DNA of 64,000 bases from Agarophyton chilense (lineage: Eukaryota; Rhodophyta; Florideophyceae; Gracilariales; Gracilariaceae): positions 310,001 to 374,000 of the forward strand of contig JARGXX010000093.1 in assembly GCA_030374765.1 (NCBI GenBank), in the 5' to 3' direction. Made by a program: the position numbers and the translations under genes. The notes under the pieces are model-generated. The model had not been told where the DNA came from, searched no databases, and worked only from the letters and a program-made list of their open reading frames with translations. Shown piece by piece: positions 57,786 to 64,000 of this stretch (position 1 is its first letter; each line of letters starts with the position of its first letter).

Positions 57786-58289
57786 GGCCTCTTCAAAACA
57801 AAAACCAGTTTTGTGAAAAAAAAGAAGACGGCGAGGTACCTTTACATGTCGGAGAGTAGCACAGGGTCATTAAAACGATTGTTGAGACGAATAAGTTCAT
57901 TTAATCAACAGCCTTAGCAATCCTTTGGCCAACGAGACAAAAAACTCACAACGCGTCGGAGCAAGATTCTTGAAGTTGCATTCAACTTTCATGCTGGACA
58001 CGGATACACTGCAGAGCCAAAGAGCACGATGCTGAATTGCACTATTCCCGAACTGCTTCTCCAGAACCACCTTAATGCATTCAGTGCTACTCAGTGCCCT
58101 TCCATGGCTTGGGTGGTGACCATTCCTCCCCCCTCTCCCACGACCCGCACGTCCCCTTCCCCTTGTTCCTGCCCCACTACCCGATACCGTACGTCTCCTA
58201 GTCCGCCCCCTAGTCCGCCCCCCAGTTTTCGATAATGGTCTCCCGAAGGTCCCCCCCGGCTCCGAAATTTGAAGGAGCTGCACTTTAGC
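57786..58289. other. Intergenic sequence with low-complexity Pro/Ser tract
   Basis: At 58110-58240 the plus strand is C-rich with repeated CCGCCCCCTAGTC-type words. This creates Pro/Ser or Gly/Arg ORFs on the two strands that are unlikely to be genes. Confidence 0.4.
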
Positions 58290-58676
58290 GCAATGACGGG
58301 TGGGTCAACGAACGGATCTCGACCGGTGGTAGCGTGGTAGAGTGGGTCCTAAGGTTCGAATCCTTGACGGCGGAATTCCCAGAGTACTTGGTGCAATGAA
58401 CTGGCGTTAACTGCGTAGTCCTGCAGGTTGGAGCTACGGAAACGATGGCTTGAAGACCAATTGGTGGAACTAATGTATCAAAGAGGGTTATTTCGTATCC
58501 TTAGGGTGCCTACCTTACTCTAAGGAAGAAGCGTCACTCGAGCCATGTAAATAGTACTGGCGAGGCGCTGAGATCTCCCTGGCACTGTAATGCTAATCTA
58601 TTACACTAAATAAAATAAACTAATAATCTACATGAGTCCACCTGAGGTCGACTCGTCTACGTGTCGCCTCTAAGAT
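58290..58676 (+). mobile_element. tRNA-like SINE, copy 2
   Basis: Inverted relative to copy 1 (8512-8876) and similar from end to end. The A-box-like GGTGGTAGCGTGGTAGAGTG and B box GGTTCGAATCC lie in the first 80 bases. The body is unrelated to any tRNA, and AT-rich TAAATAAAATAAACTAATAA precedes a conserved 45 bp end. No target duplication recognised. Confidence 0.75.
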
Positions 58677-59140
58677 ATCTCAGGGCGCGGCTGCTTACAG
58701 AGCTCAACCGTAATCATCGCTCCTTCACATATCTCTCTCCTTAGGATTTGGCCGTCACAGCGAAGTCTAGATGGCCTCTTGATTGACCCAGGGAATGCGA
58801 GCACTTCGTTGCTCCCGGTGCCATTGGGCGCTACGGGAGGTCGCGTCGTCATCGCCTGCGGGGATGCGTGGAAGCGTGAGCTGACTATTGGCGCCAAAGG
58901 GAAATTAATTTTCCTAAGGACGGAAACTCCCATGCGGCGTGAGCGCTGGCCATAGGGGTATCGCCGGCGTATTCCTCGCGTCGCGTGGCCGAGACGGTCC
59001 ATTTGCTTCTTCCTTAGTCTAGGTTCTTCCTTTGGCGACCCTCCGCGCTTCGTCCACCGTGGTTTACGCCTGTCAGTCCGTCAGTGTCGATTCCGTCACC
59101 TCGTCTTCCCATCGTGGTATTTTTTCATTGATCGAGCGCG
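58677..59140. other. Sequence between SINE copy 2 and aORF-C
   Basis: By position this should hold the 3' LTR edge and leader of element C, but no second copy exists in the window to define an LTR. No ORF of interest. Confidence 0.4.
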
Positions 59141-61014
59141 ATGCCGGAGCCGCCTTATAAGCCCGTCGGATATGGCGTTCTCCCTCCGGACTTTGTCGCT
59201 TCCGTCTGTCGTCCTATTCACTTCCCGGCGGACCAACGGGTGGGCCGCGGCACTATGGTTTCGAACAACCAAGCGGGGAGCTCCTCGGGATACCAAGAGG
59301 CTTACAAACGTCCCGGGGACCGCTATGATCATACCATCGGACTTAATCCGCGGGCAGTGCGTCATGCAATTCTCCCGTTCTCTGTGGAAGAATACCAGCG
59401 GTTTTGTCATATGTATCTCGACGCCCGAAGGTTTTCACAGATACCCGACTTCCGGATGGGCAGGAAGAACGCGCGCAGCGTCTTGTCGTATAACCGATGG
59501 TTGTATTGTCCTGTGGATCCGCGTTCGGCAATGCGATGACGCACCCTCATCCAAGCGGAAATGCCATACGTCCGCTGCGAGGAGGAAACCGAATACCAGT
59601 TCAGGGTGAACAACCTCCTTTCGGAGCTATACACGGGTTTCATCTCGCCTCATGTTCACTTTCCTCCGGTTGGTCACAATTTCTTGGCGCCTATGTGCTT
59701 CCGGGCGCCGTATGACCGCTTGTTCTAGATGTCCAACCGGGGCAATTGGAACAAGATGCACGAGCCCGATGGTCATCTGCTTCAGTCCCTGGGGTTCTTC
59801 TTTTGTTGGCACCAAGTGTAGTTTCACGACATGAGCGCAGACAAACGCCTTCCGTTGTACCTCTCGCTTCCCGACGAGGATGAGAATCAATGGCCATGTA
59901 TTGGTGTGTCTCGCCGCTCTTTCTGGTTCCCAAGCCGTCCGTGGTGGCGTACCACTCGTCCCAACTCATGGGCGATGACAATGACAAAAGGTCATGGCTA
60001 TTCTGGCAGGTACTCTTCGTTAAGTTCGGCGTGATGTCCCTTATGGCCTTCCTGGATACCGCGAAATACGGAATCCGTGGTAATATGCGTTCGGAGGATT
60101 GGAGGGTGTGGTACGATGAGATGATACCCGGTCCTCGAAGTCGCCTAATACCACTCGCGGACATCATGATCCGTTTCCTAATGAATCTGTGCATCCAGAA
60201 TATCGTCCGTGGGATCCAGTTCGACTTCGAGGAGACCGAGACCCTTTTGGATGATGTCCTACACGTGAAGTGGGCCAAGACTCCCGGGTTCCTTTGGTAT
60301 GACTGGGGTACCGACTCATTCACGCCAATTCCGCTGCATCCGTAGGGTCGAGACGACGCTCTTGCGGTCGAGTCCGCTGTTGTGATGCCGACCGCTTCCT
60401 CTCCTACAGCTTCCCAGGACGCTGCTCTTCAGGATGAGCTCTCGAATGAACCACCCGTCGCTCAAGTGAACATCCCTCCTGGCGAGGTTGCTGTCGAAGC
60501 CAAGAGTCCTGTAGGCGAGTCCCTTGCTCAAACGTTCACTGGAGGCGTCGACATAGCTCCGTCATCTCCATTTCCATACTTTCCTGCTTCGGTCACGGCT
60601 GCAACCGCGGATCTCCGTTATGTCTGCCGTACCGTTGGTATAACGGCCTCGATGGACATTGCCACAGTCCTGAGGGAAGCTTACTCCTGGGCGCGTCGCT
60701 CGGCTCGCTACGCCGCGGTTCTCCAACAGGGTCTGCGTCTGAAGACCGCCATGGTCAATATCCTGCAGCAGAACGCACAGATGATGTCCCAGATGGTTTC
60801 TGCCGACTTGGATGCCCGGTATGGTCAGAATTAGAATGACAGGGAGGCTTCCGATGGTAACAATAGTTTCTCCGGTGAATATCCGCCGAAGAAGCGTGCT
60901 CGGCTCGTGGGGGCCAGTTCTAGCGGTCCAGTTGGCTGTTCGGGTGACCCCAGTCCCGGTTTCGCTCCTGTTGGTTCCAATGAGGACGATGGAGTTACTC
61001 CCGCGCCCCCCTAG
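59141..61014 (+). pseudogene. Divergent antisense ORF of element C (aORF-C)
   Basis: About 620 codons from ATG 59141, broken by TGA 59537-59539, TAG 59726-59728 and 59819-59821, a frameshift near 59905, and TAG 60343-60345 and 60832-60834. It lies opposite to and converges on the pol end of element C, as in elements A and B. Similarity to aORF-A/B is distant but in order: IGLNPRAVRHAIL (A: VGLNPRQHAAIL), Y.SLPDEDENQWPCIGVS (B: YVSLPDWWSSLEACWG), then LFWQVLFVKFGVMSLMAFL (A: LWSVVLTEWAVRAAAYI). The tail is longer than in A/B, with a helical Ala/Met/Gln-rich part (ILQQNAQMMSQMVSADL) and, after the last TAG, YPPKKRARLVG, which looks like a basic nuclear localisation signal. Function unknown. Confidence 0.5.
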
Positions 61015-61190
61015 TGAGCCCTGTTGGTGTTCCGGGTGCTTCCGAGAACCTTGAGGTCATGGTGAGGGCTGTTTTACCTCTGCTAGTTAGTCAAATAAAT
61101 TAATGCTTGTTTTTTCCCAAGGTCGTTCTTGTATCTCAAACGTGCGTGCCCCGGAGCGGCGTCCAATCTTGAGAGCGTCTCGGGTCTTCC

Positions 61191-62056
61191 TTAAGTGTCT
61201 CCGAAGGACTGAACTTGTTCCCTGATGCAGAAGCTACGACGAATTGTCATGCTCCGGCGAATCGTCGTGTCGGGAGGCGGTTTAGGAGGCGTTTTGGAAT
61301 TATTTGGACCAATTATTGCCCCCTCTTGGAGGCCGCGCTCCGTGTGCCTGATTCTGCGCCAATAGCGGGCGATAAAATTAGCCGGAATGGTTTGAGGCTC
61401 TTGCCAAGTGTCTTCCTCAGGTGTGTAGACGAACCAACGGACGCGATAAAGCATAGTTCCATCTTCTCCCCAACCGGCGGAGATGATGCGCTCGATCACA
61501 TATTCCGGTTGGTGTTCATTCTCCGAAAGGAGAGTGTGGTCGAAAAGGGCGAATCCATCGGAGTCGGTTGGGAAAGATGGTTCATAGTAATTGGCAATGA
61601 CCATCGGGTCCGTGGGGCTAGTCGAGTCCGTGGGAACTGCCTTACGTGGTGTGGGGACTTTTGCGTCGACCTGAGGTTGTGTTGCTTCCGTTGGGTTAGG
61701 GAGATCGGACTTTGATAGTCGGAAGGGAATTGGAGCTCGTGTCACGCGGTCCATAGACACGGTGCACTTTAGGCCGTCAATTAATACCATGATGGAGTGT
61801 CCATTGGCCTCAAGGACTTCGCATGGTCCCTTAGAGTGGGGTAAGAGCTTCCGCATAGTGTCCTCGAGTTCCTCACTGTCGTTCGGTGGCCGGGCCAGAT
61901 AAACCAGATCTCCTTTCCCAAAGGTCGGTGTGTTCCAAACTGCTTTGTCGAAATTGATCTTGTAGCGCCGTTGGGCTTTGGTTAGAGTAGTTTTCGCTCT
62001 AACGGAGTGAGCAGACACCTGCGACAGCGATCGGACTGCCGATGGGTCGCTTGCAG
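61191..62056 (-). pseudogene. Pol C-terminus with chromodomain, element C
   Basis: Open for about 288 codons to TAA 61191. It begins in the integrase tail (TKAQRRYKINFDKAVWN, then FGKGDLVYLARPP), passes a GP.EVLEANGHSIMVLIDG segment and a Pro/Thr linker, and ends with a chromodomain: EYVIERIISAGWGEDGTMLY, RVRWFVYTPEEDTWQEP, ARYWRRI. The upstream Pol is missing: homology stops near 62056 where unrelated sequence begins. Same end-of-Pol layout as elements A and B, but clearly another family. Confidence 0.75.
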
Positions 62057-63128
62057 CGAAGGAAAAGGGGTGGTAGAGCTACAACACCAGCGAGCTGGAA
62101 GTGGGGTGTAAGTCCACTAGTCGCAAGCGAGGGTGAACAGTGCAACTGTAAAAATTGATGGGACGTAGGTACGAGACGGCTCGTGAAGTGGTTGGGGGCT
62201 GACTATCTATTATAGCTCGTCCGGATCTCCGGTTAAGGAATCCGAAGCGAGGAACAGAATAGTTATGATGCCCATGTTGTCTCCTTTACTTGGAGTCGGC
62301 GCTCACTTCTGGTACACAATATACTGTGTGCCAGGGTGAGTGCCCAAATAATACGTAAATAATACCCAGTGGTCAGCTACTTAGCCAAACCACTGTATGG
62401 GTATGGTCCCTAATGGACTTACATCTACAAAGGGTAGTAAAACCAGCCACGTGGATCGCCACTACATGCGCCGCTGCAAGCCACTCCACTCGTGATACCA
62501 CGTGTTCCAACAATGTACCCTGCCTCCTGGCATCCTACGCGGTGTGTCGCTTCTTATCCTAGCACTGACCATGCCACTCAGTAATGAGTTACAAACGCGA
62601 CTTTCCGACAAAGAAACCATCGGAACGCCGAAGTAGTAGAATACTACATACGCCCCTCGCTAAACGCGAACCGTATCGGGCGCAAGATAGGTGCACCACA
62701 TGTGCGACAACCGGCGTTCCGAGTACTCATCGTTCTCACGACTTCTTTTAGCTCACCCATTCCTCTGGTGTTTGGGCGCCAGCCGCCTTTTCACATCCTG
62801 CGATGAACGGCAATGGTCACATCCCGTCAAACTTGACGGCTAAGTCGTGCCTTCAGGGTTCCTTCAGCCAGTGTGGCTTCAGCAAAAAGTCCACTGCATC
62901 ATACGGTGTCTGCCAATTTTGGAAAACGCCACACCCAAGCCACAAAGAAATACCAATGCTACCGGTTGTTCCGGGCCTAGTGAGTCGCTGACTTCTCTTC
63001 TCGCCTCTCGAGTTCTTCATAGGTGATAATCAGTAAATGTCCTGTGCTTGCGCGTTTTCACGTTTCTTCTTCATGACTTCTTGTTTCCTTCTCTCCTTTC
63101 GAGTTTTTACTACCTTTGTAGCTCATAC
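62057..63128. other. Unassigned insert between elements C and D
   Basis: No gene recognised. It begins with GGGGTGGTAGAGCTACAACA and may be a separate insertion that cut the Pol of element C. AAATAATACGTAAATAATAC near 62346 could be a retroposon tail. ORF 62803-62991 (+) is not recognised. Confidence 0.35.
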
Positions 63129-64000
63129 TTAGAAATGGGATGTGCCCATGAGCCCGACTATCGAGGAGTCGATCTCCCTGGGGAGTGGTAATCGCATGCG
63201 TCGATGATATCGCACGAGTTGCGAACGGGGGATATGAGCAATAGGTTCCCACGTATCCGCTTCCAGAGGAAAACCGTACCAACGGACTCGATACAGTAAT
63301 TCTCTAGTATCTTCATGCTCGCCATGTTCACATATGCGATCCATAACATATTCCTGGGCGTTTCCCAATGCTTTCGCTGTTGGCACGAAACTCCTGTTAA
63401 CACGTTTGAAATGCCTTAGGGCTGACCCCAGCGTCTCTGTGTTAGCAGTCTCAGCTTTGCTAAGCGTTCGCTCGTCGACTAACTGTCGTTCTGCCCGCAG
63501 GGGCAGTGTACTCATTCCTTGAAAACCTTTCTCCGATAAAGAGCTATCCTGCTTTCCAGGTTCCATAGAAACGTACTTCTTGCTACTTCTCAATTCCATT
63601 CGTGGATGAACTTCCTCCGGTTTATCCGATTCTGACCGCTGTTGGGTGGATCATGGTGCTTGCAACACGACAGGAGGCGATACCTCTTCTTCTCCCTGCC
63701 CACGAGGGATGGGAGCCGATATCGGCGGAACAGCGAGTGGCGCTTCACCTGACGGTTCAGCCTGAAGCGGCAACGGCGCGTCATCGCGTGCACTCGTTTC
63801 CAAGTCCTTGGGGCCAAATTCCAAAACATCTTTCCTGCTTTCAGGTTCCATTTCTGTACTTACGGGTGTGTGCGTGCCACGGGGCATATCCCGATATTTT
63901 GGAAGCTGTCCGTGATTGGCGTACGCAACCGCCGGCGGTGGGAGATCAGGAGCTTCTCCTCCGCTCCAGCCATTGGTGGCGATTCAATCTCCCCAGAGTC
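63129..64000 (-). pseudogene. Pol C-terminus with chromodomain, element D (runs off the window)
   Basis: Minus strand, one frame interrupted by TGA 63651-63653 and closed again near 63980. A Pro/Glu/Ser-rich linker (TPVSTEMEPESRKD, APIPRGQGEEEVSPP) leads to a chromodomain at 63150-63330: EYVMDRICEHGEHEDTRELL, YRVRWYGFPLEADTWEP, SQLVRYHRR. It stops at 63129. It is closer in layout to Pol of A/B (VQYHRR and MRYHRL at the same place) than to element C. The upstream part lies outside the window, and no antisense ORF was found to its left. Confidence 0.7.

Noticed and set aside
58330..58380. A functional tRNA gene at the GGTTCGAATCC motif
   Set aside because: No cloverleaf can be closed: only about 15 bases separate the A-like box from the B box, too short for an anticodon arm and variable loop.

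Overview
The window is eukaryotic nuclear DNA dominated by transposable elements at different stages of decay. Only a handful of candidate host genes lie between them. The mix is an intron-less 4.2 kb NB-ARC/WD40 gene, a single-exon secreted LPMO-like gene, a gene with very short introns, and large Ty3/gypsy elements carrying chromodomains. It fits a red alga, probably a florideophyte of the Chondrus kind. This assignment is inference from gene style; nothing in the window proves the species.

Layout. 1-4.4 kb: decayed DNA with a Ty3/gypsy integrase relic. 4.4-8.5 kb: a broken Ty1/copia element on the minus strand, with its 3' LTR. 8.5-8.9 kb: a tRNA-like SINE. 9.4-10.5 kb: a pseudogene with a SANT/Myb-like motif. 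11.1-22.2 kb: a complete but mutated 11.1 kb Ty3/gypsy element (element A, plus strand). 22.2-24.4 kb: a Mutator-like transposase relic. 25.3-29.5 kb: an intact NB-ARC/WD40 gene. 30.2-30.6 kb: a hairpin repeat and a MITE. 32.1-43.5 kb: an 11.4 kb Ty3/gypsy element (element B, minus strand) that is nearly intact. 44.8-46.2 kb: a chromovirus relic. 46.6-46.8 kb: a second copy of the MITE. 46.9-48.3 kb: a secreted LPMO-like gene. 50.1-50.9 kb: a predicted five-exon gene. 51.5-51.9 kb: a small secreted cysteine-rich protein gene with a TATA box. 53.4-55.5 kb: an AT-rich desert. 55.6-55.9 kb: a SINE-like insert with a perfect 12 bp target duplication. 56.3-57.8 kb: a transposase/YqaJ-like pseudogene. 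58.3-58.7 kb: the second SINE copy. 59.1-62.1 kb and 63.1-64 kb: 3' parts of two more Ty3/gypsy elements (C and D, minus strand).

Main observation. Elements A, B and C all carry an extra long ORF (about 550-620 codons) between pol and the 3' LTR, on the strand opposite to gag-pol and converging on pol. The A and B proteins are clear homologues, and C looks like a distant third. In A this antisense ORF is fully open although gag and pol of the same copy have many stops and frameshifts. A and B also place pol in the -1 frame relative to gag, with a plausible slip site just before the gag stop, and share PBS-like and polypurine sequences. Together they look like one lineage of large algal chromodomain retrotransposons with a conserved antisense gene of unknown function.
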